A stretch of 64,000 nt of DNA from Prochlorococcus sp. AG-347-I15 (GTDB taxonomy: Bacteria; Cyanobacteriota; Cyanobacteriia; PCC-6307; Cyanobiaceae): contig QCBN01000002.1 of assembly GCA_003281585.1 (NCBI GenBank), positions 62,001 through 126,000 on the forward strand, in the 5' to 3' direction. This document shows, in pieces, positions 46,721 to 56,659 of this stretch. The notes beneath the pieces were generated by a model that was not told where the DNA came from, made no database searches, and worked only from the letters and a program-made list of their open reading frames with translations. Position 1 is the first letter of the stretch, and the number at the start of each line of letters is the position of its first letter. Both the position numbers and the translations under genes were made by a program.

Positions 46721-46918
46721 TTAGGTTCCTGGCTCTTCAACATTCCCACCTAACTCAACAATCTTTTTTCTAAGAACGGTTGATTTTTTTTCATCACCAT
46801 TAGTTTGGGCTATTGCAAGGGCAAACTCTAATTTTTCAAGCTGGTGGCCGCCCTCAAAAAAAGATAATTTTTTCTTTATGCGGTTTTTATTATCTTTGTA
46901 TGAAATTTGTGAAGACAT
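46721..46918 (-). CDS. Small hypothetical protein, 65 residues
   Basis: A basic, soluble protein I do not recognise. It has an N-terminal Lys-rich stretch (KDNKNRIKKKLSFFEGG) and a likely helix (QLEKLEFALAIAQTNGDEKK), ending VEEPGT. It ends 1 bp after the convergent aminotransferase stop. Codon use and composition fit the genome, and the tight packing supports it being a gene. Confidence 0.65.
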   Translation of the reverse strand: MSSQISYKDNKNRIKKKLSFFEGGHQLEKLEFALAIAQTNGDEKKSTVLRKKIVELGGNVEEPGT

Positions 46919-47051
46919 AAAAATTCATGCTTTAGTTAATATTATGCCAACAAAAGGGGACATTACGAGAGGAAAATAAAAATATTATTTGAATATAAAC
47001 TTAAACAAAAAAAAATTTTTCTAATATTATGTTCAAACATCCTTGAAATTT

Positions 47052-47564
47052 ATGCTTAACATAAATCTAATTTATTATCTAATTGCCGGTGCCATTTTTG
47101 GAACATTAGCTCTAAAAACAGGTATTCCTGCCGCTCCTCTAGCGGGTGCTTTAATAGGCGCAAGCATACTTAGCATAAGTGGCAAAGTCGACATCGCAGA
47201 ATGGCCAATAGGAACAAGAACATTTTTAGAAATCGGAATTGGAACAATCATTGGTACATCATTAACAAAAGATTCATTAGTTGATATTCAAAATTTATGG
47301 AGGCCAGCTATATTAATAACTTTTACTTTAGTAATTACTGGATTAGCGATTGGATTATGGACAAGCAGATTACTTAATATAGATATCATTACAACAATTC
47401 TAGGAGCTGCACCAGGAGGAATAAGCGGAATGAGTCTTGTAGGTTCTGAGTACGGAGTGGGGCCTGCGGTAGCAACTCTACATGCAGTTAGGTTAATTAC
47501 TGTGCTTCTCATTCTTCCTTTAGTTGTGAAATGCCTAAATTTATTTGGAGTTATAAAATCTTAA
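47052..47564 (+). CDS. AbrB-type membrane protein (COG3180 family)
   Basis: A 170-residue integral membrane protein from ATG at 47052; a TTG at 47043 would add three residues. Five to six helices are visible, with LKTGIPAAPLAGALIGASI near the start and ILGAAPGGISGMSLVGSEYG in the second half, the conserved AbrB-duplication (gate-like) motif. The family is often misnamed ammonia monooxygenase and is thought to be a transporter of unknown substrate. It is about half the length of full two-copy family members, so it probably works as a dimer. Confidence 0.82.
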   Translation: MLNINLIYYLIAGAIFGTLALKTGIPAAPLAGALIGASILSISGKVDIAEWPIGTRTFLEIGIGTIIGTSLTKDSLVDIQNLWRPAILITFTLVITGLAIGLWTSRLLNIDIITTILGAAPGGISGMSLVGSEYGVGPAVATLHAVRLITVLLILPLVVKCLNLFGVIKS

Positions 47565-47620
47565 ATTTCTATAGACATATTCTCAATAAAAGATATTTTT
47601 AAATAGAATAAAAAATCTTA

Positions 47621-48097
47621 ATGCGAACTTTCAAGCAGAAAAAAATAATATTATTTACATTAGGAATATTTACTCCATTAAACTTTACTTTATTAGAAGT
47701 CAATGCCAGTTCTTTTGGAGCGGAGATTTTTTGTACCATGAGAGATGGTGGTAATGATCATGAAAGTAGCTGGGATGCAGCATATTCATACATAAAAAAA
47801 CAAAAAGGGGGGCTTTTCAAAGTTGCACCTAAAAACGCTGCAGCCCAAATTACTGAAACAGTTATAAGAGAAAAAGACAAATTTAGCTATTGCGTTGAAT
47901 ACTTAGAAGGCCTACATCCAAATCGTCAACTAATAAGAGATATAGAAAAAGAAGAAGAAAGAAAAGATAAAGAAGCACAAGAGAGAGAAGAAAAAAAGAA
48001 AAGATTAGAAAGAGAATTAGAAGAAACTAATGATGAAATTAACAGTCAAATTAATGAAGAATTTACTGATGAAACCCTAGAAAGGTATAGTTATTGA
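47621..48097 (+). CDS. Secreted hypothetical protein with charged coiled-coil tail
   Basis: A 158-residue protein with a basic start and hydrophobic signal segment (IILFTLGIFTPLNFTLLEVNA), probably cut before SSFGAEIF. The mature part has two cysteines (FCTMRDGG, FSYCVEYL) that could pair in the periplasm or lumen. The last about 55 residues are almost entirely Glu, Lys and Arg, predicting a long helix or coiled coil. Function is unknown. Single gene, with 166 bp of AT-rich sequence downstream holding no gene. Confidence 0.72.
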   Translation: MRTFKQKKIILFTLGIFTPLNFTLLEVNASSFGAEIFCTMRDGGNDHESSWDAAYSYIKKQKGGLFKVAPKNAAAQITETVIREKDKFSYCVEYLEGLHPNRQLIRDIEKEEERKDKEAQEREEKKKRLERELEETNDEINSQINEEFTDETLERYSY

Positions 48098-48263
48098 AAG
48101 GGTTTGAACATAAAATTACATCGAGAAAAATTATTTAAATAATATAAATTTGTATCTAACAACACTAAATTAGATCTTGATAAGTAAATTCGACTTAAAG
48201 ATGATAAATAAAGATTGACTTTTGATATATTCAAGCCATTATTTATTTAATTAAATAATCTGA

Positions 48264-48665
48264 ATGCATATTAATGATGCGGTGTTTTTAGAGGATTTAT
48301 GTCCTAAGTTCAGATTAAGACAATGGCGAAAGTCAATTCATAGATTTACTGGCAAAAGTTGTATATATTGCGGAAAACCATCTGAATCTATTGACCATGT
48401 TTTACCACGTAGCCAAGGTGGCTTAAGTACCACGGAAAACTGCGTCCCAGCCTGTCTTGCATGTAATGGCGATAAATCAGATGCAAATGCTTTATTTTGG
48501 TATAGAAGACAAAAATTTTATGATCCAAGAAGAGCAATGGCTATAAGAGCTTGGTTAGAAGGAGATTTAAGATTAGCTATAAGATTATTACAATGGGCTA
48601 ATCCTAATTCTAAGACAAGTAAGAATAATTATGAAACAGATGAATCAAAATACAAAGCAGCCTAA
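48264..48665 (+). CDS. HNH endonuclease-family protein
   Basis: A 133-residue protein with a complete HNH fold: zinc pairs Cys33/Cys36 (CIYC) and Cys64/Cys67 (CLAC) enclose IDHVLPRSQGG with the catalytic Asp-His at 44-45 and a following Asn in ENC/CNGDKS. Free-standing HNH proteins of this size are widespread in cyanobacteria as ordinary chromosomal genes, and their role (repair, RNA processing or other) is unclear. No intron, phage terminase or restriction partner is nearby. It abuts the convergent small gene at 48666. Confidence 0.88.
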   Translation: MHINDAVFLEDLCPKFRLRQWRKSIHRFTGKSCIYCGKPSESIDHVLPRSQGGLSTTENCVPACLACNGDKSDANALFWYRRQKFYDPRRAMAIRAWLEGDLRLAIRLLQWANPNSKTSKNNYETDESKYKAA

Positions 48666-48893
48666 CTACCAAACATTACATATTGTTTTGGAGTTATAAC
48701 TCTCACAAATATTTCTCAATTCTCTTGGCGACTCTGGAAATATTAAAATTGTAGAAAATGAAATGATGAGAATAAATAGTTTTTGATAGAATTTAGAACT
48801 AAATAAACTAACTTCCTTTTCTATTAAATGACTATAACTTTTGCTGATGCAGTAAGTTTTTGATTTTAAAATAGGTCTAGCAACTGTCTTCAT
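48666..48893 (-). CDS. Small membrane or secreted hypothetical protein, 75 residues
   Basis: The frame opens further upstream (48950), but ATG at 48893 (MKTVARPILKSKTY) avoids overlap with the divergent SDR gene. A hydrophobic helix FYQKLFILIISFSTILIF lies at about residues 35-52, followed by a polar end with two cysteines in NICESYNSKTICNVW. The end is probably outside the cytosol and could form a disulfide. I do not recognise it. It fits exactly between the HNH gene and the SDR start. Confidence 0.6.
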   Translation of the reverse strand: MKTVARPILKSKTYCISKSYSHLIEKEVSLFSSKFYQKLFILIISFSTILIFPESPRELRNICESYNSKTICNVW

Positions 48894-48928
48894 CAATAAA
48901 TAATACATTTGTACTAATTTAACATCGC

Positions 48929-49813
48929 ATGAAAAGCTCTGCAAGTTCACTTAATAATAAAAAAAAATTTTTAATCTTAGGGTGTGGTTTTAGCGGCAGT
49001 TTCTTTGCAAAAACTATAAGACAATTAGGTTGTACTGCTTTAACAAGTTCGAGATCTGAAAAAAAAGATCCAAATAGTTTTGTCTTTAATGGTGAAAACA
49101 ATACAATTCCTAATGAAAAAATTTTTGATGGAGTCACACATATTCTTAGTTGCATACCTCCGGACAAAAATGGAAGAGATCCAGTATTAAAAAGCCTAAA
49201 AAATAAACTAAAAAGTTTATCCCTTGAATGGGCGGGATATTTATCTACTACAGGAGTGTATGGAGACACCAAAGGTAATTGGGTTTCTGAGATTGACTCA
49301 CCCAACCCTTTTCAAAGAAGAAGTCATAGGAGATTAAATTGCGAAAAAGAATGGATTGAATCGGGTTTGCCTGTACAAATTTTTAGGTTACCCGGTATCT
49401 ATGGACCTGGAAGATCCACTTTTGAAGCAATAAGAAACAAAAAAATTCGCATTATTTCCAAAAAAAATCAAGTATTTTCAAGAATTCATGTTGCTGACAT
49501 AACAAATGCAATTATCTTTCTACTACAAAATAAAGATTCATTAAAGTTTCACCAGATTATTAACATTGCAGATGATGAACCCTGTTCTCAAATAGAAGTT
49601 ATTCAATATTGCTATAATTTACTTGGTTTAAAAATGCCAAAGCCAATATTATTTGAAGATGCTAAAGAAGAATTATCCCCTATCGCTCAATCTTTTTGGA
49701 TGGAAAATAGAAGAGTATCTAATAAACTTTTATGCAAAACACTTGGATATGAACTAATTTATAAAAACTATAAAATAGGGTTAGAAAATTGCTATTTGAA
49801 TAGTAAAAAATAA
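48929..49813 (+). CDS. NAD(P)-binding SDR-type epimerase/dehydratase-like protein
   Basis: A 294-residue Rossmann protein. GCGFSGSF with Gly18, Gly20 and Gly23 binds the dinucleotide, TGVYGDTKGNWVSE contains the catalytic Tyr region, and FRLPGIYGPGRS and RIHVADI are the downstream extended-SDR signatures. The usual YxxxK is replaced by a shorter form, as in the YeeZ branch. Substrate is unknown; a nucleotide-sugar or isoprenoid-type metabolite is possible. It is 14 bp from pdxA on the same strand. Confidence 0.85.
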   Translation: MKSSASSLNNKKKFLILGCGFSGSFFAKTIRQLGCTALTSSRSEKKDPNSFVFNGENNTIPNEKIFDGVTHILSCIPPDKNGRDPVLKSLKNKLKSLSLEWAGYLSTTGVYGDTKGNWVSEIDSPNPFQRRSHRRLNCEKEWIESGLPVQIFRLPGIYGPGRSTFEAIRNKKIRIISKKNQVFSRIHVADITNAIIFLLQNKDSLKFHQIINIADDEPCSQIEVIQYCYNLLGLKMPKPILFEDAKEELSPIAQSFWMENRRVSNKLLCKTLGYELIYKNYKIGLENCYLNSKK

Positions 49814-49827
49814 ATTTAAAAAAATTT

Positions 49828-50862
49828 ATGCATATTCAAAATTCGAATAATAAATTTAAAATAGTACTAAGTATTGGAGATGAATCTGGAATTGGCCCTG
49901 AAATAACTTTAAAAGCTCTTTTTTCAAATGAAATACCACAAAATATTGATTACATATTAGTTGGTTCCAAAAAAAATCTTCAAAATACATATAAAAAACT
50001 TAGATCTTTAGGGATAGAAAACCTTGCAAATCCTAAAAATCTCAAGATTCATGATCTCGAAATTTCTTCATCTAGTGATGAATCCAAATCAAGTTATGGT
50101 AATTCAAGTTTTTATTACTTAATAAAAGCAATTGAAATTGTAAAAAAATTTCCTAATTCCGCACTAGTAACTGGTCCAATTTGCAAGAAATCATGGTCAC
50201 TAGCAGGTCATCACTTTTCTGGTCAAACTGAAGTATTAGCCAAATCATGTGGAGTAAAAAATGTTGGAATGTTATTCACCGCAAAATCACCAATCACGGG
50301 TTGGAGATTCAATACATTACTAGCTACAACCCACATAGCACTGCATGATGTGCCCAAAAAATTAACTACAAAATTAATCCACTCTAAATTAGATCTTTTC
50401 AAAGATTTTTGTAGTACCTATATTGATAAACCCACTTTAAAAGTTGCAGGATTAAATCCTCATGCTGGCGAAGGAGGGATTTTAGGTAATGAAGAGAAAG
50501 ATTGGCTCGATAATGCATTAATTACTTGGAATGAAAAAAATAAAGATATTAAACTAATAGGCCCTTTATCTCCAGATAGTTGCTGGAATTCTTCAGTGAT
50601 AGCCTGGAGAAATAAAGAAGCTGAAAGACATGACGGCATTCTTGCGATGTATCATGATCAAGGCCTAATACCAATGAAAGTTATAGCCCTTAATTACTCA
50701 GTAAATACAACAATAGGTTTGCCTTTTATAAGAACATCTCCAGATCATGGAACGGGATTTGATATTGCTGGCAAAGGAATAGCTCAATACCAAAGCATGA
50801 TAGAAGCTATAAAAGCTGCCGTAGAAATTACTCAAAATTCAAGACTGTTTAACACGCATTAA
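49828..50862 (+). CDS. pdxA: 4-hydroxythreonine-4-phosphate dehydrogenase
   Basis: Acts in the DXP-dependent route to pyridoxal phosphate. The 344-residue protein shows GDESGIGPEITLKAL at the start, the metal-binding AGHHFSGQTEVLA, GLNPHAGEGG and MYHDQGLIPMK, all family signatures with the metal histidines. The 3' end overlaps the convergent accB gene by 24 bp, so the two C-termini are encoded by opposite strands of the same DNA. Confidence 0.96.
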   Translation: MHIQNSNNKFKIVLSIGDESGIGPEITLKALFSNEIPQNIDYILVGSKKNLQNTYKKLRSLGIENLANPKNLKIHDLEISSSSDESKSSYGNSSFYYLIKAIEIVKKFPNSALVTGPICKKSWSLAGHHFSGQTEVLAKSCGVKNVGMLFTAKSPITGWRFNTLLATTHIALHDVPKKLTTKLIHSKLDLFKDFCSTYIDKPTLKVAGLNPHAGEGGILGNEEKDWLDNALITWNEKNKDIKLIGPLSPDSCWNSSVIAWRNKEAERHDGILAMYHDQGLIPMKVIALNYSVNTTIGLPFIRTSPDHGTGFDIAGKGIAQYQSMIEAIKAAVEITQNSRLFNTH

Positions 50863-51342
50863 AATTTGACCAAATTCAACTGGTGTTCCATTTTCAACTA
50901 GAATCTCAACTATTTCAGCATTAAATTCAGATTCAATTTCATTCATTAACTTCATAGCTTCCAAAATACAAATCGTTTGACCGATCTTAATATTGTTTCC
51001 TACTTCTACGAATGGCTCTTCCCCAGGCGCTGCAGCCCTATAAAACGTACCAACCATAGGAGAAGTTATTTCAGTGAGATCTGAGCGTCCAGGAGGGGCT
51101 ACCTGAGGTGGCTCAGGCTCATTAACTATTGAGATACTCTCATTAATAGATTTTTGATTAATTGTTTGGCTATCATTTGAGGAATTAGAAACTAAATTTT
51201 TGGCAACTTGGTTCTGGTCAAATAAATTCCGTTTTATTTCTAGTTTAAAATCTTCTCCCTCCAGTGAGAATTCTTGAATATCGCTTTTAGAGATTTTGTC
51301 TATTATGCGATTTAAGTCTTCATGATCTAATTTCATAGCCAT
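50839..51342 (-). CDS. accB: Acetyl-CoA carboxylase biotin carboxyl carrier protein
   Basis: Carries biotin between AccC and the carboxyltransferase. The 167-residue protein has a short helical start, an Asn/Ser/Pro-rich linker (about 45-88) and the biotinyl domain with EAMKLMNEI, biotinylated at Lys131. The start codon overlaps the efp stop by one base (TAATG), a clear coupling; this efp-accB pair is common in cyanobacteria and other bacteria. An ATG two codons downstream is an alternative start. Confidence 0.97.
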   Translation of the reverse strand: MAMKLDHEDLNRIIDKISKSDIQEFSLEGEDFKLEIKRNLFDQNQVAKNLVSNSSNDSQTINQKSINESISIVNEPEPPQVAPPGRSDLTEITSPMVGTFYRAAAPGEEPFVEVGNNIKIGQTICILEAMKLMNEIESEFNAEIVEILVENGTPVEFGQILMRVKQS

Positions 51343-51902
51343 TAATTTTCACGTCCAAGATAACTATCGTTACGAGTATCAACTTTAATCATTTCTCCCA
51401 CAGAAATAAATAAAGGAACCATAACTTGAGCACCTGTTTCTAGAATAGCTGGTTTAGTCCCACCACTAGCAGTGTCACCTTTAACTCCAGGATCAGTCTC
51501 AGTAACTTCCAAAGTAACAGATATTGGAAGCTCAACTTCTAAAACTTTACCATTATGGAAAATTACATTTACCTCCATTCCTTCTTTCAAATACTTTGCT
51601 CCTTTTCCGATTTGATCAGAGGAAAGTCTCGTCTCTTCAAAACTCGTCATATCCATAAAAACATAATCTCCAGACTCCACATAAGTATGCTGCAGGTTAG
51701 ACTTCTCAAGGATAGCCTGCTGTACTGATTCTCCGGCTCGAAAAGTTTTTTCAACCACATTGCCGCCTTGAACTGATTTTAATTTTGTTCGCACAAAAGC
51801 AGAACCCTTACCAGGCTTGACATGTAGAAATTCTACAACACGCCAAACTTGTCCATCCAATTCGATGGTAGTACCTGTGCGAAAATCGTTACTGGAAATC
51901 AT
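51342..51902 (-). CDS. efp: Translation elongation factor P
   Basis: Relieves ribosome stalling at polyproline. The 186-residue protein has the three beta-barrel domains and the loop [16 protein letters not shown]; the loop-tip lysine Lys32 is where bacterial EF-P is modified by some enzymes. No modifying enzyme gene (epmA, earP, ymfI) is adjacent. C-terminal [12 protein letters not shown] is typical. First gene of efp-accB, divergent from the cyclophilin gene over 43 bp. Confidence 0.97.
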   Translation of the reverse strand: MISSNDFRTGTTIELDGQVWRVVEFLHVKPGKGSAFVRTKLKSVQGGNVVEKTFRAGESVQQAILEKSNLQHTYVESGDYVFMDMTSFEETRLSSDQIGKGAKYLKEGMEVNVIFHNGKVLEVELPISVTLEVTETDPGVKGDTASGGTKPAILETGAQVMVPLFISVGEMIKVDTRNDSYLGREN

Positions 51903-51945
51903 TCCTGTATTACATCCCCAAGGATCATAAACCTGCGAGAGTACT

Positions 51946-53037
51946 ATGCAAAAATTCTTTTCAAATCAGAACAAACTTTTCTTAATTCTATCAATCATAA
52001 TTTTACAATTTTTTCTGTTCAAACCCACTAAAGTACTAGCCGATTTACCTACTGGAAATGCGGTAAAAGACCCAAATGCAATCCTCAGAAACGCACTCCC
52101 TATAAAGCAAGTTGAGTTGCAAGAAATTCAACACAAATTAGAAGAAACAAGTGACCTTGTCAGAGGTGGAAGGTGGCCTGCTCTCACAAAAACTGTTACA
52201 AAATGTCAATCTTTGCTCAAAAAATACCAAAGTCGAATTATCCAAGAATTACCAAATGATAAAAAGAAAATTGCCGAAACAACATTTTTAAAACTCAAAG
52301 AAAATTTAGATAACCTACAAGACTTTACTAAATCAAAAGATAAGTTCTCATTTGTAGCGACTCGAAAAGAAGCATTAGATAAAATAGGTGGATTAGAAGA
52401 ATACTTTCTTCCAGAACAATTTCCTTATCTTATTCCGGAGGAATTTGATAATCTCCCAAGACTATTAGGCAGAGCAAAAGTAAATATTAAAACCTCTAAA
52501 GGAGACATGGAAGCTATTGTGGATGGCTTTAATGCGCCGCTTACAGCTGGAGCATTTATAGATTTATCTTCAAAAAATTTCTATAAAGATTTACCCATCA
52601 ATAGAGCAGAAGAATTTTTTGTTCTGCAAACAGGTGATCCAATTGGTGAAGCAATTGGTTACTTAGATCCTGAAACAAATGAAGAGCGTCACGTTCCTCT
52701 TGAGATAAGAATACCTAACGAAAAAGATACTTTTTATAATCAAACTTTTGAAGATTTAGGCCTTTACACAGAGACTCCAACATTACCTTTCGCAACACTT
52801 GGAACCTTAGGTTGGTCCCATTCCAATACAGCAGTTGATGATGGCTCATCTCAATTTTTCTTCTTTTTATATGAAGCGGAACTGAATCCAGCAGGTCGTA
52901 ATTTAATTGATGGAAGAAATGCTGCTTTTGGCTATGTTGTAGATGGTTTTGATGTTTTAGAAGAACTAAGCAAAGATGACACCATAATCTCAATTGATGT
53001 TGTAGAAGGAATTGAAAACCTTAAATTAAATGCATAA
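51946..53037 (+). CDS. Exported cyclophilin-type peptidyl-prolyl isomerase (TLP40-like)
   Basis: A 363-residue protein. Residues 1-31 are a signal/anchor ([20 protein letters not shown]). Residues about 45-165 form a helical region like the N-terminal part of plant thylakoid-lumen TLP40. The C-terminal half is a divergent cyclophilin domain ([46 protein letters not shown]). It probably acts in the periplasm or thylakoid lumen on photosystem folding; inferred from the plant relative. The thiL start overlaps its end by 8 bp. Confidence 0.88.
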   Translation: MQKFFSNQNKLFLILSIIILQFFLFKPTKVLADLPTGNAVKDPNAILRNALPIKQVELQEIQHKLEETSDLVRGGRWPALTKTVTKCQSLLKKYQSRIIQELPNDKKKIAETTFLKLKENLDNLQDFTKSKDKFSFVATRKEALDKIGGLEEYFLPEQFPYLIPEEFDNLPRLLGRAKVNIKTSKGDMEAIVDGFNAPLTAGAFIDLSSKNFYKDLPINRAEEFFVLQTGDPIGEAIGYLDPETNEERHVPLEIRIPNEKDTFYNQTFEDLGLYTETPTLPFATLGTLGWSHSNTAVDDGSSQFFFFLYEAELNPAGRNLIDGRNAAFGYVVDGFDVLEELSKDDTIISIDVVEGIENLKLNA

Positions 53038-54016
53038 AGAATTATTAGAAGATATTGGAGAAAAAGAATTAATAAATAGGCTTGGAAAATTTATGCCTAG
53101 AAATCAAGCTTCTGATGATTGCGCTTTAATCAAAACTAAAAATGAAAACTTACTGATTAATAATGATTCATTGGTAGAAAATGTTCATTTCGATAACGTC
53201 ACTATTAGTCCTCAAGATCTTGGTTGGAAGGCAGTTGTCAGTAATATCTCTGACTTATTATCCAGCGGCAGCAAAAAAACTATCGGGATTACAGTAAGTC
53301 TTATTTTACCTTCTAAAACAGAGTGGGTTTGGGTCGAAGAATTATATAAAGGGATCAATAAAGCTTTAAACAAATATGGTGGAATAATTCTTGGAGGAGA
53401 TTGCTCACAAGGCAATCAAAAAACCATATCAATTACAGCAATTGGCATTCAAGGGGAACTTAAATTGCGAAGAAATGCATGCAGTCCAGGTGAAATAATC
53501 TTAACTACAGGGATTCATGGTCTTAGTAAATTAGGTTATTTGATACAAAATAAAAATAATCTTGATAAGAATATTTCTCTGAATGAGAAATTAATCAGAC
53601 AGTCAATTGAACATTTCTGTCGCCCTCAAGTTTACCCACATTTTCTAACAAATCTCCTTAAAACTCGCTCAAATACAAAAATAAAGAGAATAGGTTGTAC
53701 AGATAGCAGTGATGGTCTATTTCAGGCAGTACAAGATTTAGCAATTGCTAGCAACTGTAAAGCAATTATGAATTACTCAAAAATACCAAAACATAAGAAT
53801 TGGCCAAAGGGGGATAAATGGGATGAATATTATTTTTTTGGAGGCGAAGACTACGAATTAGTTTTTTCATTACCTAAGAAGTGGGCAAGAAAACTATCTA
53901 AACTAGATAAAAATATTACTGAGATTGGATTTTTTATACAAGGTGAATCTTCAATAGAATTTACAGATAATAAAAAAAATAAATTATTGAACAGGACCCC
54001 TTTTAAACACTTTTAA
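53030..54016 (+). CDS. thiL: Thiamine-monophosphate kinase
   Basis: Phosphorylates thiamine phosphate to the active diphosphate. The 328-residue protein of the PurM/ThiL fold has DDCALIKTKNENLLINNDSLVENVHF with the metal-binding Asp pair, GGDCSQGNQKTISITAIG in the ATP site, and TDSSDGLFQAVQDLA and FGGEDYELVFSLP downstream (quoted in part). It overlaps the cyclophilin gene by 8 bp, so the two are coupled, and abuts the convergent gap2 stop with no spacer. Confidence 0.95.
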   Translation: MHKELLEDIGEKELINRLGKFMPRNQASDDCALIKTKNENLLINNDSLVENVHFDNVTISPQDLGWKAVVSNISDLLSSGSKKTIGITVSLILPSKTEWVWVEELYKGINKALNKYGGIILGGDCSQGNQKTISITAIGIQGELKLRRNACSPGEIILTTGIHGLSKLGYLIQNKNNLDKNISLNEKLIRQSIEHFCRPQVYPHFLTNLLKTRSNTKIKRIGCTDSSDGLFQAVQDLAIASNCKAIMNYSKIPKHKNWPKGDKWDEYYFFGGEDYELVFSLPKKWARKLSKLDKNITEIGFFIQGESSIEFTDNKKNKLLNRTPFKHF

Positions 54017-55039
54017 TTATTCCCAATTTTTAGCAACAATTTCTGCTAAATCGACGACTCTCTGACTATATCCCCACTCATTGTCGTACCATGCAAGGAC
54101 CTTAACAAGGTTATCACCAATACACATAGTAAGATCGCTATCTACGATTGATGATTCATTAGTCCCTGCATAATCGCTAGACACTAATGGTTCATCACCA
54201 TACTTAATGATTCCCTTCATTGAGCCTAAAGAAGCTTCTTTGAGAGCATTATTGACTTCCTCACTAGTGACATTTTTAGAAGATTCAAAAACGAAGTCCA
54301 CCGCTGAAACATTAGGTGTAGGTACTCTCATTGCAATTCCTGTCAATTTACCTTTCATTTCTGGGTAAACGAGTGCTACAGCTTTAGCAGCACCTGTGGA
54401 AGTTGGAACTATATTTGTAGCAGCTGCTCTAGCTCTTCTTAAATCTCTATGACTATTATCTAAAATTCTTTGATCGCCGGTATAACTATGAATTGTAGTC
54501 ATCAATCCTTTATTGATTCCAAAAGTTTGATCTAAAACTTTAACTACTGGTGCTAAACAGTTTGTAGTACAACTTGCATTACTCAAAATATCATAATCTT
54601 TATGTTTATATGTATCAGCGTTAACACCAACTACATATGTACCAACACCAGCACCTTTACCTGGAGCGGTTAAGATGACTTTTTTTGCACCTACTTCTAA
54701 GTGCTTGCTTGCCCCAACATCAGTATTAAAAACTCCAGTTGATTCAATGACTAAATCTACACCCCAGTCTTTCCAGGGAAGATTTAATGGATTTCTATCG
54801 GAGAAACACTTAATTGTTTTGTTATTAATTACAAAAGTATCATCAGTAAACTTAATATCAACTCCATCAAGTTGACCAAGGACTGAGTCGTATTTTAATA
54901 AATGAGCGTTGGTCTTTGGATCTGAAGTTACGTTAATACCAACTACTTCAATATTGGTGTAAGCACCTCTACTAAGCCAACAACGCATAAAGTTTCGACC
55001 AATTCTGCCAAACCCGTTAATTGCAACACGCAAAGTCAT
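54017..55039 (-). CDS. gap2: NAD(P)-dependent glyceraldehyde-3-phosphate dehydrogenase (Gap2 type)
   Basis: The Calvin-cycle GAPDH that reduces 1,3-bisphosphoglycerate. The 340-residue protein has the Rossmann start [20 protein letters not shown] and the catalytic [12 protein letters not shown] with Cys157. [19 protein letters not shown]-type sequence after the nucleotide fold lacks a clear NAD-only Asp pattern, fitting the dual-cofactor cyanobacterial Gap2. The start is ATG at 55039. A 192-bp AT-rich spacer separates it from the divergent murC start. Confidence 0.95.
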   Translation of the reverse strand: MTLRVAINGFGRIGRNFMRCWLSRGAYTNIEVVGINVTSDPKTNAHLLKYDSVLGQLDGVDIKFTDDTFVINNKTIKCFSDRNPLNLPWKDWGVDLVIESTGVFNTDVGASKHLEVGAKKVILTAPGKGAGVGTYVVGVNADTYKHKDYDILSNASCTTNCLAPVVKVLDQTFGINKGLMTTIHSYTGDQRILDNSHRDLRRARAAATNIVPTSTGAAKAVALVYPEMKGKLTGIAMRVPTPNVSAVDFVFESSKNVTSEEVNNALKEASLGSMKGIIKYGDEPLVSSDYAGTNESSIVDSDLTMCIGDNLVKVLAWYDNEWGYSQRVVDLAEIVAKNWE

Positions 55040-55231
55040 AACTAATAATTCTAAATGATTAACCTAAGTTGCTGATCATACTGAACTTTGTGCAATAACG
55101 TAAGGTTTTTTTGATTTATTAAGCAAATAAGTCTAGTTTTGTATTAATTCAAGAAAAAAAATCATTATTTTTTAAGAAAAAATACCAAAATTTTACTTTG
55201 AAGTTATTTTAATCTAAGTAAAAGATAAACA

Positions 55232-56641
55232 TTGGATAAAGAATTAATACCTAAAAATCATTTTCATTTTATTGGAATTGGTGGTATTGGAATGTCAGCA
55301 ATTGCAATAGGTTTACTAAAAAAAGGTTATTCGGTTTCAGGATCTGATTTAGCTAAAAATAATGAAACTAAAAAATTAGAAGAGTTAGGTGCAATTATTT
55401 TTTATTCTCAAATTAGACGAAATATTGAATTTATAATTTCAAAATTTAATAACAAATTGATTAATTTTGTTGTAAGCACAGCTATCAAGCCGGAAAATGA
55501 AGAATTAATTTTCTGTAGAGAAAAAAAATTACCAGTAAAACATCGTTCAGAGATTCTTGCACTGTTAATGCAGTCCTATAATTCATTAGCAGTAGCAGGT
55601 AGCCATGGAAAAACATCAACCAGTACGTTTCTTTCCACACTATTGGAGTTATGTACGCATAATTCTTCTTCAATAACTGGGGGTATAATCCCTATCTATA
55701 ATTCTAATTGTCATTTAGAAAATACAAAATTCTTAGTAGCTGAAGTTGATGAGTCTGATGGCACAATAAATAGATATAAATCTGATATTGGAATAATTAA
55801 CAACATTGATTTTGATCATTGCGATCACTTCTCTGATTTAAATGAAGTAATATCTTCTTTTAAAGATTTCGCTAAAAATTCTAAAAAATTATTAATAAAT
55901 TTTGATTGCAAAATTACGCGTAATAATTTTTATTCTAAAAGCAAGTGGTCAAACATTACACCAATCAAAATAGGTTATGCCTTAATCCCAACTGAAATAA
56001 ATAAAAATCATACGATTGGAAAATATTATGAAAATGGAAATTTCATAAGTAGTATAAATATTCCAATTCCAGGACTACATAACTTATCTAATATCACTGC
56101 TGCAATAGCAGCTTCAAGAATGATAGGTGTAGATTTTTTAGAAATTAAGAAAAATATAAAATACCTTAAACTTCCAAAAAAAAGATTTGAATTCAGAGGC
56201 CAAGTAGATAAAAGACATTTATTTGATGATTACGCGCATCACCCAAACGAAATAAAAGAGACAATTAAATTAGGAAGATTATTTTTTAAACAAAAAAGTA
56301 ATAATGAATTTCATAAAGGTAGATTAATAGCTATTTTTCAACCTCATAGGTACTCTAGAGTAAAGAAATTTACTAAAGAATTCGCTGAGGAGTTATCCAA
56401 AGCAGATGTTATTTATGTAACTAGTATTTATGCAGCAGGAGAAGAAAATGTGGATAAAATTACTTCGCAAATTATCACTGATCTGATTTATAAACAAAAC
56501 AAAAACGTTAGTTACATAAATAATTATCATGAAATAACAGAGAATTTTTACAAATTAACTCAAGAAGGAGATTTGATTTTAAATATGGGAGCTGGTGATT
56601 GTCATAATTTCTGGTCAATTCTGAGTGGAAAAAATAATTAA
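55232..56641 (+). CDS. murC: UDP-N-acetylmuramate-L-alanine ligase
   Basis: Adds L-Ala to UDP-MurNAc, the first step of the peptide stem of peptidoglycan. The 469-residue protein has FIGIGGIGMSAIA at the N-terminus (UDP-binding domain), the ATP loop GSHGKTST beginning at Gly123 with Lys127, and FDDYAHHPNEIKETI in the C-terminal domain. The start is TTG at 55232, next to the family N-terminus. murB follows after 18 bp. Confidence 0.96.
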   Translation: MDKELIPKNHFHFIGIGGIGMSAIAIGLLKKGYSVSGSDLAKNNETKKLEELGAIIFYSQIRRNIEFIISKFNNKLINFVVSTAIKPENEELIFCREKKLPVKHRSEILALLMQSYNSLAVAGSHGKTSTSTFLSTLLELCTHNSSSITGGIIPIYNSNCHLENTKFLVAEVDESDGTINRYKSDIGIINNIDFDHCDHFSDLNEVISSFKDFAKNSKKLLINFDCKITRNNFYSKSKWSNITPIKIGYALIPTEINKNHTIGKYYENGNFISSINIPIPGLHNLSNITAAIAASRMIGVDFLEIKKNIKYLKLPKKRFEFRGQVDKRHLFDDYAHHPNEIKETIKLGRLFFKQKSNNEFHKGRLIAIFQPHRYSRVKKFTKEFAEELSKADVIYVTSIYAAGEENVDKITSQIITDLIYKQNKNVSYINNYHEITENFYKLTQEGDLILNMGAGDCHNFWSILSGKNN

Positions 56642-56659
56642 AATACTTACATTAATTTT

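Noticed and set aside
48264-48665. HNH gene as a homing endonuclease or phage terminase partner
   Set aside because: No intron, intein, phage or restriction genes lie nearby and the composition matches the surroundings.
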